Assembly: GCA_006218065.1 (NCBI GenBank)
Contig: VBWE01000002.1
Span: 177,045 to 241,044, forward strand
Length of the DNA: 64,000 nucleotides
Direction: 5' to 3'
From: Bacteroidota bacterium
Lineage (GTDB): Bacteria > Bacteroidota > Bacteroidia > Palsa-965
Positions 42,032-51,104 of this stretch are shown one piece after another (position 1 is the stretch's first letter; every line of letters begins with the position of its first letter). The notes under the pieces were generated by a model, which ran no database searches, was not told the DNA's origin, and worked only from the letters and a program-made list of their open reading frames with translations. A program made the translations under genes and the position numbers.

Positions 42032-43045
42032 CTAGTTTGAACCAAGCACCTTCAGCAGTTCATCCAGTTTCGGTGTGAGGATGATTTCCGTGCGGCGGTT
42101 TTTGGCGCGGGCGTCGGTGGTTTTTGCGGGATCGAGCGGGAAGTGTTCGCCACGGCCGGCAGCGGTGATCCGCTTGGGATCGATGGTGCTTCCGCCGAGA
42201 ATGATTTTCGTAACCGAAGTGGCGCGCATCGCGCTGAGGTCCCAGTTGTCCTTGATATCGCCCGAACCTTTCATCGGTACATCGTCGGTGTGACCTTCGA
42301 CCATCACGTTGACATCCGCATTCTGTTCGAACAGGCGAGCCAGTTTTTTAAGCGCTTCTTCACCTTTGGGCTGAACTTTGGTGCTTCCCGAAGCGAAGAG
42401 CAGCGTCTCGTCCATCGACACGTAAATTTTGCCGTTCTTCTGCGTGATCGCGAGACCTTTTCCTTCAAAGCCGAGCAGGGCGTCCTGTACTTTTTTCTTC
42501 AGTTCGTTGACTGCGGCGTCTTTCTGTTTGAGAATGTCTTCCAGTTCTTTCACGCGGGCTTCGCGCTGCTGGAGCGTAAGACGAAGCGCTTCGAGGCTGG
42601 CCTGCAATTCGGCGAGCGAGGCTTCTTTTTTCTTCAGCTCGTCCTGTTTTTTAAAAAGCTCTTCCTGGGTGGTGCCGAGCTGGCCGACTAATTTCGAATT
42701 CTGGTTTTCGGTTTCTGCGCGAAGCTGTTTGTACAGGCTGTTCAGGATTTCGTAGTTCTTCACCAGGTCGTTATACTGCGAGCTTTTGATCCGGGCAGTG
42801 GTGCCGTATGTATTCGTGTCGTTCTGCAGACCGGTAACGCGTTTCTGGATATCAGCTACCTGCTTGGTCAGCTCATTCACCTGTGTTTCGAACTTCGACG
42901 CGTTTTCTTTCGTCGTTTTCAGTTCGGTTTCACAACTGGCGCGTTTGGCCTGCTCTTCTTCGAGCTTGCGGGCGGGAACACAGGAGAAAAGCGTCACGGC
43001 TAATGTGAAAGCCATGACCGGAAGGAAAGTACGTTTGTGCATCAT
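42032..43045 (-). CDS. OmpA-family lipoprotein with coiled coil
   Basis: 337 residues. Signal and lipobox MMHKRTFLPVMAFTLAVTLFSC (LFSC), then a long coiled coil (about 30-190, heptads of K/E/L/Q) and a C-terminal OmpA domain (about 205-330). The latter has ASGSTKVQPKGEEALKKLA, VMVEGHTDDVPM and AKNRRTEIILTP, with the D and R that bind meso-diaminopimelate in peptidoglycan. It should tie the outer membrane to the wall. On the minus strand TATCTTTG (43070-43077) marks the promoter. The stop is close to an intergenic palindrome. Confidence 0.9.
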   Translation of the reverse strand: MMHKRTFLPVMAFTLAVTLFSCVPARKLEEEQAKRASCETELKTTKENASKFETQVNELTKQVADIQKRVTGLQNDTNTYGTTARIKSSQYNDLVKNYEILNSLYKQLRAETENQNSKLVGQLGTTQEELFKKQDELKKKEASLAELQASLEALRLTLQQREARVKELEDILKQKDAAVNELKKKVQDALLGFEGKGLAITQKNGKIYVSMDETLLFASGSTKVQPKGEEALKKLARLFEQNADVNVMVEGHTDDVPMKGSGDIKDNWDLSAMRATSVTKIILGGSTIDPKRITAAGRGEHFPLDPAKTTDARAKNRRTEIILTPKLDELLKVLGSN

Positions 43046-43069
43046 AAAAGTGTTTTTCACTTGACAGGT

Positions 43070-43077
43070 CAAAGATA
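43070..43077 (-). promoter_or_regulatory. -7 box of the OmpA-family gene
   Basis: TATCTTTG on the minus strand, 24 bases before ATG 43045. No clear -33 box. Confidence 0.5.
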
Positions 43078-43163
43078 ATCCGAAATCCGGAATGCGGTTG
43101 CGGGGCATTTTCAGCAACTTTTAAGCCAAACCTTTCGTTATAAAGAAACAGGATCCCGTTTCT

Positions 43164-43880
43164 ATGGACAAGCTGAATAAAGACTGGCTGACTGAACGCT
43201 GTGTCGATTTTGAATACAAAAAATACATGCTGCTCGCGTATCTCCAGCATGTCGATTCGTGTTACCGGCTCAACAAACTGTACCCGCCGCTGGCCGACCT
43301 GATTGAGCATTACCGGACGGCGAAGCTGCTGAAAGAGAGCAAGCAGAACCTGTCGGATGCTTTTCCGCAGCGGCTCCAGGGCTTTGATGACGAAAAATTC
43401 AGGCTGACGTATGATAAGGTAATCAGTGACGATGCCCTGATGCGCGAGATGGAAAACATACTTGATTTTTCACTTCCGCGTTTCGAGGAATACGTGCAGG
43501 AGGGCCGTGCGATTTTCGAATACATGGAGCGCGAAATGGTGATCCGGCCGGTAGGCATTTCACCGCTCGATCCGAACAGCGGCTATCTTTTCCTGAAGGA
43601 TCTTCGCGCGGAGACGCGCGTTTACGAATACACGATTACGATCTTCGAGCAGCCCGGCTCGCGGTACCGGGCCATTCATACCACGTATGTGAAAACATAC
43701 CGGCGAAGCATCACGAAAACGTTCAACTGGATCAAGGAGCAACTGATCTGCAAAAATCCCGCATTGCCCAACCCGGCGGTTTTCGCCGTGGAAAGCGGGC
43801 TGGATATACCGGTGGAAGAAACGTTTCTGCCGATTGCGAAGCGTTTGCTTGTGCGGGAGGTTGAAGCAGGAAAGCAGTAG
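43164..43880 (+). CDS. Conserved-looking cytoplasmic protein, unknown
   Basis: 238 residues, no signal peptide. The N-terminal half is helical (LTERCVDFEYKKYMLLAYLQHVDSCYRLNKLYPPLADLIEHYRTAKLL). The second half is more mixed and includes MVIRPVGISPLDPNSGYLFLKDLRAETRVYEYTITIFEQPG, which seems a beta-domain. Start ATG 43164 is clear. It stands alone between divergent and convergent genes. I believe it belongs to a Bacteroidota-only group, but have no name or function for it. Confidence 0.65.
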   Translation: MDKLNKDWLTERCVDFEYKKYMLLAYLQHVDSCYRLNKLYPPLADLIEHYRTAKLLKESKQNLSDAFPQRLQGFDDEKFRLTYDKVISDDALMREMENILDFSLPRFEEYVQEGRAIFEYMEREMVIRPVGISPLDPNSGYLFLKDLRAETRVYEYTITIFEQPGSRYRAIHTTYVKTYRRSITKTFNWIKEQLICKNPALPNPAVFAVESGLDIPVEETFLPIAKRLLVREVEAGKQ

Positions 43881-43906
43881 CCGCACGCGGAATATAAGAG
43901 CGTAAA

Positions 43907-44443
43907 TCAAAAACCGCAACCGATGCTCAGGCCGGCGGAAGCATAAAAACCGTCTTTAAATGAGTTTTTGAAGTTTCTGGTCATAAAACCGAGGATGCTC
44001 GGTCGTATCTGTATTCCTCTTGGCGTATGCTGAAATCGGTAGCCGAGACGAAAAATATACATCTGGGCGAAATAATCCGATGAAAATACAGACCCATGTG
44101 CAGTACTATAGTGATTACCGGATAAGAACGTCACTCCGGCTCCGAATTCAAACAGATGCCTGCGAGGGCCATACAACATAACCAATTCCATGGGATATGA
44201 TTTCAAATCATCAAAGAAACCGCGTCCAAGCCCGGCGCGAATACCCAGGTGTGACCCTTCGTCAAAATTCAGAATAATCCGCTCGTAATTGAAAGAACAA
44301 AGCAAGCCATTACCAGCGGCTTCAGCGTAAATGCTGTTATGCGGATAACTCGTATTAAATGAATCGGCTTGTTGAGCGGATATCTGCCGGCAGAATAGCG
44401 CCAGGATGAGGAGAGAAATAATCTGCGAGTATCTTTTTATCAT
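43907..44443 (-). CDS. Small outer-membrane beta-barrel protein
   Basis: 178 residues. Signal peptide (1-24, ending ISAQ), then regularly spaced amphipathic strands: SIYAEAAGNGLLCSFNYERII, HLGIRAGLGRGFF, HLFEFGAGVTFLSG, AQMYIFRLGYRFQH and FYASAGLSIGCGF at the very end. An aromatic or hydrophobic last residue is the usual signal for barrel insertion. This looks like an 8-strand barrel. It is separated by a terminator from the peptide-binding protein gene upstream on the same strand. Confidence 0.65.
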   Translation of the reverse strand: MIKRYSQIISLLILALFCRQISAQQADSFNTSYPHNSIYAEAAGNGLLCSFNYERIILNFDEGSHLGIRAGLGRGFFDDLKSYPMELVMLYGPRRHLFEFGAGVTFLSGNHYSTAHGSVFSSDYFAQMYIFRLGYRFQHTPRGIQIRPSILGFMTRNFKNSFKDGFYASAGLSIGCGF

Positions 44444-44452
44444 GCCATCTTA

Positions 44453-44493
44453 GTTAAAAAATACAGCCCCCTTCGTTTTACGGAGGGGGCTGT
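44453..44493 (-). terminator. Terminator of the oligopeptide-binding protein gene
   Basis: A 13-bp stem (44463-44475 with 44481-44493, one G-T pair) and 5-base loop. On the minus strand it is followed by TATTTTTTAAC. It stops the 46309-44519 transcript before the barrel gene. Confidence 0.9.
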
Positions 44494-44518
44494 GATGATA
44501 TTGTACCTGTATGCTGCC

Positions 44519-46309
44519 TTATTTTTTCTCTGCTTCTGCAGGAGTTTTTGTTTTGTCCTCGATATCCAGCCATACGCGCGAAAGATCGCGGTATTCCATC
44601 GGGTTGATGTCGAGGCCGCGGACATATTTCTGTACGAGGCGGTCGTTGATCTCGTAATAGATGGGCATGATCGCCGCATCGTCCATCATCGCCTGGTCGG
44701 CCATCCGGTAAAGTTCCAGGCGCCGGGCGGGGTTGGCTTCGCGCAGTGACGCTTCAAAAAGCGAATCGAAACGGGCGCTCTGGTAACGCGTGGTGTTCGT
44801 GTACGAAGGTTCATCCATCGTAGCCGGAACATGCTTGCCGTAAAACAGCGTCAGGAAGGTTTCCGGATCCGGGTAGTCGGCGCTCCAGCTCACTTTAAAG
44901 TAATTCGACTTGCCTGTCTGCAAAGCCTGCAACTGCTGGCTGAGTGGAAGCGGGTCGATGGTAACTTCCACGCCGAGGTTTTCTTTCAGCATGTTTTTCA
45001 CCGCTTCGGCCACTTTCAGGTTCCGGTCGTTACCGCCGTTGTTGATGGACAGGCTGATCGGGGGAAGTCCTTTGCCGCCCGCAAAACCGGCTTCGGCAAG
45101 CAGTTTCTTCGCCATCTCCACATCGTAGGTATAGCCTTTGATCGATTTGTAATCGTAACCCGCGATGCTGGGCGGAACAACGCCGTAGTCAGCGCTCATG
45201 GCATCGCCCTGGAGTACGTTAACGGCAATTTTATTCCGGTCGATAGCGTAGTTCATCGCCTGGCGCAGTTTCGGATTATCGAAAGGCTTGTTCAGGTGCT
45301 GGAAGCCGTAGAACGTAAGTGACATACCGGTAACGCTCTGGAGATCCCAGTTCGTTGCGCCGGCTTTGGCTTCCAGGGTATCGCCCATAATTTCAGAAAC
45401 CATTTCGACCGGGAGGCGGAACATCATTTCCAGTTTGCCGCTCTTGAAAGCGAGCAGTTCGGAATGACGGTCCTTGATGAATTCACAACGTACGCCGTCG
45501 AGGTAAGGCAGGCGGTTTCCTTCGGAATCAAAATCCCAGTAAACCGGGTTGTATTCGAGAATCACGACTTCGCCTTCTTTGGCGTTTTTGAGGATGAAAG
45601 GCCCGGTGCCGACACACTTGATGCGCATGTCTTCGCCGTATGCCTTATGGGCTTCTTCCGGGTAAATCCAGCATCCCGGCATGGAAAGTACGCTCAGGAA
45701 AGCGGCAAAAGGATTAAGCAGCTGGATTTCCAGGGTAGTATCGTTCACGACTTTTACGCCGGATACGCCGCCTGCAGTTTGCTTTTTGGTGCGCGAAGCT
45801 TCGTAATGCTCGTTAGCGCCGGCAACGCGGTCCTTGAACGTGAGCAGGAACTGCTGGTTTGTGCCTTTTTCATCATAGGTGCAAAGACGATCGAAGCAGT
45901 ATTTCACGTCCTTGGCCGTCATGGTCTTGCCTTTACCGTCGGCGAAGCAGGGATTGTCGTGGAATTTCACATTGCCGCGCAGGTGGAAAACAAAGCGGGT
46001 TGCGCTGTCGAGCACTTCCCAGCTCGAAGCCAGGCAGGGAGTGGCAATCAAAGTTTTCTGGTCGAGCTTGACCAGGCCTTCGTAAATCTGTTGGGCAATG
46101 TGCATCGAGGGCTGGTCAATTACGTTGAGCGGGTACAGACTGCGGAAGTCTTCCACCTCGTTCATGCGGAAAACTCCGCCGTATTTCACTTTGCCTTTGG
46201 CGACTCGATTAGAATCGGTACCCCCGGGGTCGCCGCCACATCCCTTACAGCCTGCCAATAGTGCGCTGACTACAGCTACCAGGAAGAGGGGCGTAAGAAA
46301 ACGTTTCAT
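44519..46309 (-). CDS. Oligopeptide ABC transporter substrate-binding lipoprotein
   Basis: 596 residues, SBP family 5 (OppA/DppA type). A lipobox (SALLAGC, C21) is followed by a glycine-rich tether, then the two-lobed binding protein: LYPLNVIDQPSMHIAQQIYEGLVKLD, ASSWEVLDSATRFVFHLRGNVKFHD, GTGPFILKNAKEGEVVILEYNPVYW and LRQAMNYAIDRNKIAVNVLQGDA are family segments in order. It would hand peptides to a DppBCDF-like importer, but no permease or ATPase gene is next to it. It has its own terminator. Confidence 0.93.
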   Translation of the reverse strand: MKRFLTPLFLVAVVSALLAGCKGCGGDPGGTDSNRVAKGKVKYGGVFRMNEVEDFRSLYPLNVIDQPSMHIAQQIYEGLVKLDQKTLIATPCLASSWEVLDSATRFVFHLRGNVKFHDNPCFADGKGKTMTAKDVKYCFDRLCTYDEKGTNQQFLLTFKDRVAGANEHYEASRTKKQTAGGVSGVKVVNDTTLEIQLLNPFAAFLSVLSMPGCWIYPEEAHKAYGEDMRIKCVGTGPFILKNAKEGEVVILEYNPVYWDFDSEGNRLPYLDGVRCEFIKDRHSELLAFKSGKLEMMFRLPVEMVSEIMGDTLEAKAGATNWDLQSVTGMSLTFYGFQHLNKPFDNPKLRQAMNYAIDRNKIAVNVLQGDAMSADYGVVPPSIAGYDYKSIKGYTYDVEMAKKLLAEAGFAGGKGLPPISLSINNGGNDRNLKVAEAVKNMLKENLGVEVTIDPLPLSQQLQALQTGKSNYFKVSWSADYPDPETFLTLFYGKHVPATMDEPSYTNTTRYQSARFDSLFEASLREANPARRLELYRMADQAMMDDAAIMPIYYEINDRLVQKYVRGLDINPMEYRDLSRVWLDIEDKTKTPAEAEKK

Positions 46310-46404
46310 AAATAGCGTTTTGGTATTGGAATCGGTTCCAGCCGACTAAAATACAAAATTCTATGTATCACACGTCTTGCCCGACGAATCTGAAGGAAAT
46401 CGAT

Positions 46405-47175
46405 TCAGATGGCCAGCTCCACCAAAATCGGGCAATGGTCGGAATGGACGGCCTCGGGCAGGATGGCTGCGCGTTCCAGGGCCTTTTCGAGCGGGGCGGA
46501 TACCATGTGATAATCGATACGCCAGCCGAGATTTTTAGAACGGGAATTGAAACGCTGGCTCCACCAGGTGTAATTATGGGGCTCCGCATTGAAATACCGG
46601 AACGAATCGATAAAGCCGCTGTCCATGAACTTCCCGATCCATTCCCGCTCCGGCGGAAGGAAGCCGGATGATTTGGCATTGCTCACCGGGTTGTGAATGT
46701 CGATAGGTTTGTGGCAGATGTTCCAGTCGCCCGAAATAACCAGGTTGGGCCGTTGCTTTTTCAGCCCGTCAATATATTTCTGGAAATCATCCATGCACAC
46801 ATACTTGAATTCCTGCCGCAGCTCGCCCGACGTTCCCGAGGGCATGTACAGGCTCATCACCGAAAAATCGCCATAATCGGCGCGCAGGATACGACCCTCG
46901 TCATCGTAGCGCGAAATGCCGCAGCCCACTTCCACGTGATCCGGCTGCTTTTTCGAAAGAATCGCCACGCCGCTGTATCCTTTTTTCTGCGCCGAATGCC
47001 AGAAATGGTATTTGAACCCCGCGTCTTCGAAAAGTTTCAGGTCAAGCTGTCCCTGCTCGGCTTTGATCTCCTGCAGGCAAACAATATCCGGGTTCACCGC
47101 TTTTACCCAGTCGATCCAGCCTTTTTTCAGCGCGGCCCTGATTCCGTTTACGTTGTACGAGATAATTTTAGTCAT
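46405..47175 (-). CDS. xth: Exodeoxyribonuclease III
   Basis: AP endonuclease and 3'-5' exonuclease of base-excision repair. 256 residues from ATG 47175. Metal and catalytic residues in order: N7 (YNVNGIRAA), E34 (CLQEIKAE), Y104 (MSLYMPSG), D141 and N143 (SGDWNICH), and the terminal VHSDHCPILVEL with D and H. TWWSQR and GWRIDYHMVS complete the family signature. On the minus strand a TACATTTG box (47200-47207) lies before the start; the ATG at 47202 would overlap it, so 47175 is preferred. Confidence 0.96.
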   Translation of the reverse strand: MTKIISYNVNGIRAALKKGWIDWVKAVNPDIVCLQEIKAEQGQLDLKLFEDAGFKYHFWHSAQKKGYSGVAILSKKQPDHVEVGCGISRYDDEGRILRADYGDFSVMSLYMPSGTSGELRQEFKYVCMDDFQKYIDGLKKQRPNLVISGDWNICHKPIDIHNPVSNAKSSGFLPPEREWIGKFMDSGFIDSFRYFNAEPHNYTWWSQRFNSRSKNLGWRIDYHMVSAPLEKALERAAILPEAVHSDHCPILVELAI

Positions 47176-47199
47176 GTTTGTGCGTTTATCCGGGGCAGG

Positions 47200-47207
47200 C
47201 AAATGTA
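47200..47207 (-). promoter_or_regulatory. -7 box of xth
   Basis: TACATTTG on the minus strand, 24 bases before ATG 47175. Confidence 0.5.
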
Positions 47208-47249
47208 AACAATCAGGTGAAGTTCATTTCCAGGGTCAGCGTAAAGTCA

Positions 47250-47307
47250 GCCGCAGATTTCGCAGATTTACGCAGACCAATCTGCGATAATCCGCGTAAT
47301 CTGCGGC
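47250..47307. repeat. CGCAGATT-type palindromic repeat, copy 2
   Basis: GCCGCAGATT (47250-47259) pairs with AATCTGCGGC (47298-47307), the same ends as the copy at 8589-8628. Inside, CGCAGATTTACGCAG and AATCTGCG words pair again. Confidence 0.75.
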
Positions 47308-47417
47308 AAAACATTCAAAAAACAGGAGCATGGACTTGTGCTGTGCAAACAATCGCGCCGGAAAAGTTTCCCGGTGATAATTCGTAACTTTAATACTTGT
47401 TCACCCGGCAAATCGTG

Positions 47418-50400
47418 ATGCATCGATTGTTCCTGCTGTTTTTGACGGCGCTTCCGTTTTATTCGGCGGCGCAGGAAAAGGGACTTCCGCGCGTGAAAAT
47501 CGTGGTGCTGCAAAGCGATACGATCGTGCTGGATACGCTCAGCCTCGTTCCGGGTTCGGTGAGTGTTTTGCACAACGGGCTCCCGCTTCCGCCGGCCGAT
47601 TTCAGGATAGACCATGCTTCTGCGCGGCTCATCCTGCTCAACCGCGAACTGAAAAGCGATTCTGTTTCCGTTTTGTATTCCGTGTACCCGCTGCTGTTCA
47701 CCGCGGAGAAAAAGCATAAAGATCTCGGAAAGCTGCGCGCGGACCCGGACGGGAATTACAACCCGTTCCTTTATAACCCGGCCACGCAAAAAACCCAGCA
47801 GGATCTTTTCAAAGTGGACGGGCTGAATAAAAGCGGCAGCATCTCGCGCGGGATTTCGTTCGGCAATAACCAGGACGTGGTGGTGAATTCGAACCTGAAC
47901 CTGCAGCTTTCGGGAAAACTGACGGATAATATCGAACTGCTGATGGCGGCCACCGACGATAATATCCCGATCCAGCCCGACGGGAATACGCAGCAACTGC
48001 AGGATTTCGACAAAGTGTATATCCAGCTTTCCGACAAGCGCACGAAACTGATCGCCGGTGATTTCCAGGCGTCGCGGCCGAACAGCTATTTTATGAATTT
48101 CAACAAACGCGCGCAGGGATTATTCATCGGCAGCAAACAGCCGCTCGGAAAGGATACGCTGAAGAACGGCCGGCTGCTGCTTACCGGGAGCGCGGCGGTT
48201 TCGCGCGGAAAATTCGGGCGGCAGATTTTCCAGGGCATCGAGGGAAACCAGGGCCCGTACCGGCTGCGCGGCGCGGAGAACGAGCTGTTTATCGTGGTGC
48301 TTTCCGGGACGGAAAAAGTATTTATCGACGGCGTGCTGCTGAAGCGCGGGCAGGAATATGATTACATCATCGATTACAATACCGCCGAAGTAACCTTCAC
48401 TGCGCGCCAGTTTATTACCAAGGACAAACGCATCGTGGTGGAGTTTCAATATTCCGACCGGAATTATGCGCGCTCGCTGCTGCATGCCGGTGCGGATTAT
48501 AAAAAAGAAAAACTGGGCCTGCGGATTAATTTTTACAACGAGCAGGATAACCGCAATCAGCCGCTTCAGCAGCAACTCACGCAGGCCGACAAATTAGTGA
48601 TGGCCGCAGTAGGCGATACGCTTTCCAGCGCCGTAGTCCAGGGCGCCGACAGTATCGAGTTCAACGACGATGAAGTGCTGTACAAAAAAAGAGACACGAT
48701 CGCGAACAGTGTTTTGTATCCCGGCGTGTTCGTGTATTCGGTCGATCCCGACAGCGCGTTTTACCGGGTGAGTTTTTCAAACGTGGGCCAGGGAAACGGC
48801 GATTACGTGCTCGTGAGTTCCGCGGCCAACGGGCGCGTGTTCCGGTGGACGGCGCCGGTGGGCAATATCCGCCAGGGCGCGTATGCACCGCTCATCCAGC
48901 TCATCACGCCCAAGAAAAAACAGATGATCACCGGCGCAGCCGATTTCCAGCTCGGCAAAAAAACGCGGCTCGGGCTGGAAGGCGCGTTCAGCCGGAACGA
49001 TCTCAATACGTTTTCGCGCATCGATTCGAAAGACGATGACGGGTACGCCGGGCGTCTCGTTTTCCAGCACGATAAAGAGTGGGGAGATTCGCTTCCCTGG
49101 AAGCTCACCGCCACGGCCGATTACGAATTAGTGAACCGGTTTTTCTCGCAGGTAGAACGTTTCCGCAGCGCGGAATTCGAGCGCGACTGGAATCTCGGCT
49201 GGGGCGCCACGCGGCCGGTTACCGGCGATCAGCACATTGCCGGCGCAGGAATTTCGCTGGGCAGGAAAAACCGCGGAACGGCCGGCTATTGTTTCAATAC
49301 GTTCCTAGAAGGCAGCGATTTCACCGGGATACGCCATGTGCTGAACGGTTTGTATAACCGCAAAGGATTTTCTTTTTCAGCCGACGGAAGTTACCTTGAT
49401 ACGAAAGGTTCGGCGGGTGCGACCAATTTTATCCGGCAGAAAGCGCGTGTTTCGCAGCGCATCGGGAAAATCAGGATCAGCCTGCGCGATGAACTGGAAC
49501 AGAATCTCGTGCACAAACCTTCCGGCGATACGCTGCAGCCGCTCAGCTTCAGTTATTTCGAATGGGAAGCTTCCGCAGGCAACAGCGATACGACGCGCAA
49601 CCGGTACAGCGCGTTTTATAAACAGCGTACGGATTTCCTGCCGCTGGGCAGTTCGCTGCAGCGTGCTACGTTTGCGGAAAGCGCGGGCATGACCATCGAG
49701 CTGCTGAAGCATATGAACCACCAGTTCCGCACCACAACCGCTGTGCGCCGGCTCGATATCAGCAACAGTGCACTAACTGTGCAGAAGCCGGACCAGTCGC
49801 TGGTGGGCCGCGTGGAATACAGCCTGCGCGCCTGGAAAGGCGTGCTGACCTCGTCCACTTTTTACGAGGCCGGATCGGGGCTGGAACAGAAAAAAGAATT
49901 CACGTACATCGAAGTCGCGCCGGGGCAGGGTGCGTTTACCTGGACGGATTACAACGGGAACAACGTAAAAGAACTGAACGAGTTCGAGATCGCGCAGTTT
50001 CCCGACCAGGCTACGTTCATCCGTGTTTTTGTCCCGACCAACGAGTACATCAAAGTGTATTCGAATCAGTTCAGTCAAAGCATCCAGTTACGTCCGGGCG
50101 TAGCCTGGAGCGCGAAAAAGGGCGTGCGGAAAACCATCGCGCTGTTTTCCAACCAAACCGTTTACCGCATCGACCGGAAAACGACTGAGGATATAAATGG
50201 TTCTGCGCTCAACCCGTTCGAGCAGGAGACTGCGGATACGTCGCTGGTTTCGCTGGGCGGATCATTCCGCAGTACGACGTATTTCAACCAGATGGGCAGC
50301 AAATTCGGTTTCGATTACAGCCGGCAGGATATCCGCGGGAAAACGCTGCTCACCAACGGGCTCGAATCGCGCGCGCATGTTTTTGATGAAGGTCGCCTGC

Positions 50401-50900
50401 GCTGGAATTTTACGCGCGTGCTGAGTTTGCAAACCGTTTACCGTCGCGGAACAAAAAGCACGACGTCCGAATTTTTCAGTTCCCGGAATTTCGACCTGCA
50501 TTATTTCGATGCGGAGCCGCGTTTCAGCATTCAGCCCGGCACTTCTTTCCGTGTCGGTTTCAATTATCGCTATTCCGAAAAAAGAAACCATGCCGATCTC
50601 GGCGGCCAGTTTGCCGTGGTGAATAAAGGCGGTGTGGAATTGAAATACAATGTGCTTTCCAAAGGAAGTTTCCTGGCGGAAGCGAATTATTTCCACATCA
50701 ATTTTAATTCGGCTCCGAATACGTCGATCGCCTACGAAATGCTGGAAGGACTGAAAGCGGGGAAAAACATTACGTGGAAATTAACCTGGCAGCGCACGCT
50801 GGCAAATAATATGCAGCTCAACATCGGCTATGACGGACGCAAATCACCCGGCATCAAAACCATCCATACTGGTTCGGCGCAGGTGCGGGCGTATTTTTAA
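47418..50900 (+). CDS. Very large outer-membrane/surface protein, unknown
   Basis: 1160 residues from ATG 47418. Signal peptide MHRLFLLFLTALPFYSAAQ. A domain of about 90 residues follows, then SISRGISFGNNQDVVVNSNLNLQLSGKLTDNIELLMAATDDNIPIQ and a series of beta hairpins over the rest of the protein. Conserved-looking segments: GDFQASRPNSYFMNFNKRAQGLFIGSKQ, QGIEGNQGPYRLRGAENELFIVVLSGTEKVFIDGVLLKRGQEYDYIIDYNTAEVTFT, and EFQYSDRNYARSLLHAGADYK. Strand alternation in the last 700 residues and the end TGSAQVRAYF suggest a large barrel. It is of a size with the Bacteroidota SprA translocon but I do not see its signatures, so no function is claimed. Confidence 0.7.
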   Translation: MHRLFLLFLTALPFYSAAQEKGLPRVKIVVLQSDTIVLDTLSLVPGSVSVLHNGLPLPPADFRIDHASARLILLNRELKSDSVSVLYSVYPLLFTAEKKHKDLGKLRADPDGNYNPFLYNPATQKTQQDLFKVDGLNKSGSISRGISFGNNQDVVVNSNLNLQLSGKLTDNIELLMAATDDNIPIQPDGNTQQLQDFDKVYIQLSDKRTKLIAGDFQASRPNSYFMNFNKRAQGLFIGSKQPLGKDTLKNGRLLLTGSAAVSRGKFGRQIFQGIEGNQGPYRLRGAENELFIVVLSGTEKVFIDGVLLKRGQEYDYIIDYNTAEVTFTARQFITKDKRIVVEFQYSDRNYARSLLHAGADYKKEKLGLRINFYNEQDNRNQPLQQQLTQADKLVMAAVGDTLSSAVVQGADSIEFNDDEVLYKKRDTIANSVLYPGVFVYSVDPDSAFYRVSFSNVGQGNGDYVLVSSAANGRVFRWTAPVGNIRQGAYAPLIQLITPKKKQMITGAADFQLGKKTRLGLEGAFSRNDLNTFSRIDSKDDDGYAGRLVFQHDKEWGDSLPWKLTATADYELVNRFFSQVERFRSAEFERDWNLGWGATRPVTGDQHIAGAGISLGRKNRGTAGYCFNTFLEGSDFTGIRHVLNGLYNRKGFSFSADGSYLDTKGSAGATNFIRQKARVSQRIGKIRISLRDELEQNLVHKPSGDTLQPLSFSYFEWEASAGNSDTTRNRYSAFYKQRTDFLPLGSSLQRATFAESAGMTIELLKHMNHQFRTTTAVRRLDISNSALTVQKPDQSLVGRVEYSLRAWKGVLTSSTFYEAGSGLEQKKEFTYIEVAPGQGAFTWTDYNGNNVKELNEFEIAQFPDQATFIRVFVPTNEYIKVYSNQFSQSIQLRPGVAWSAKKGVRKTIALFSNQTVYRIDRKTTEDINGSALNPFEQETADTSLVSLGGSFRSTTYFNQMGSKFGFDYSRQDIRGKTLLTNGLESRAHVFDEGRLRWNFTRVLSLQTVYRRGTKSTTSEFFSSRNFDLHYFDAEPRFSIQPGTSFRVGFNYRYSEKRNHADLGGQFAVVNKGGVELKYNVLSKGSFLAEANYFHINFNSAPNTSIAYEMLEGLKAGKNITWKLTWQRTLANNMQLNIGYDGRKSPGIKTIHTGSAQVRAYF

Positions 50901-51067
50901 GATGTTGTTTGACCGGCATTTGCCCTTAAATCCACCCATTTCCCGCGATAATGCTCCTTGTTTTTGGCTATCAACACCTAAAACCGGTAGCCTTATATCT
51001 ATTTGATAAACAATAATTTAACATAAAAAATGCACAAAAATAATTGCTAATAAACGTAAAACTAAAG
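50901..51067. other. A/T-rich spacer, nothing recognised
   Basis: The first part of the 600-bp gap between 50900 and 51502. It turns A/T-rich towards 51060 and has no reading frame of note, no long repeat and no clear terminator for the gene before it. The rest of the gap holds the candidate ncRNA. Confidence 0.5.
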
Positions 51068-51099
51068 ATTGCGGTTAGCCGGTCGTTTCTTCATATTTG
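51068..51099 (+). promoter_or_regulatory. Promoter of the candidate ncRNA
   Basis: ATTG (51068-51071), exactly 20 bases, CATATTTG (51092-51099): one mismatch in each box against TTTG and TAnnTTTG. Transcription would start near 51105, with no coding gene behind it on this strand until 52529. Confidence 0.55.
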
Positions 51100-51104
51100 T
51101 TAAG

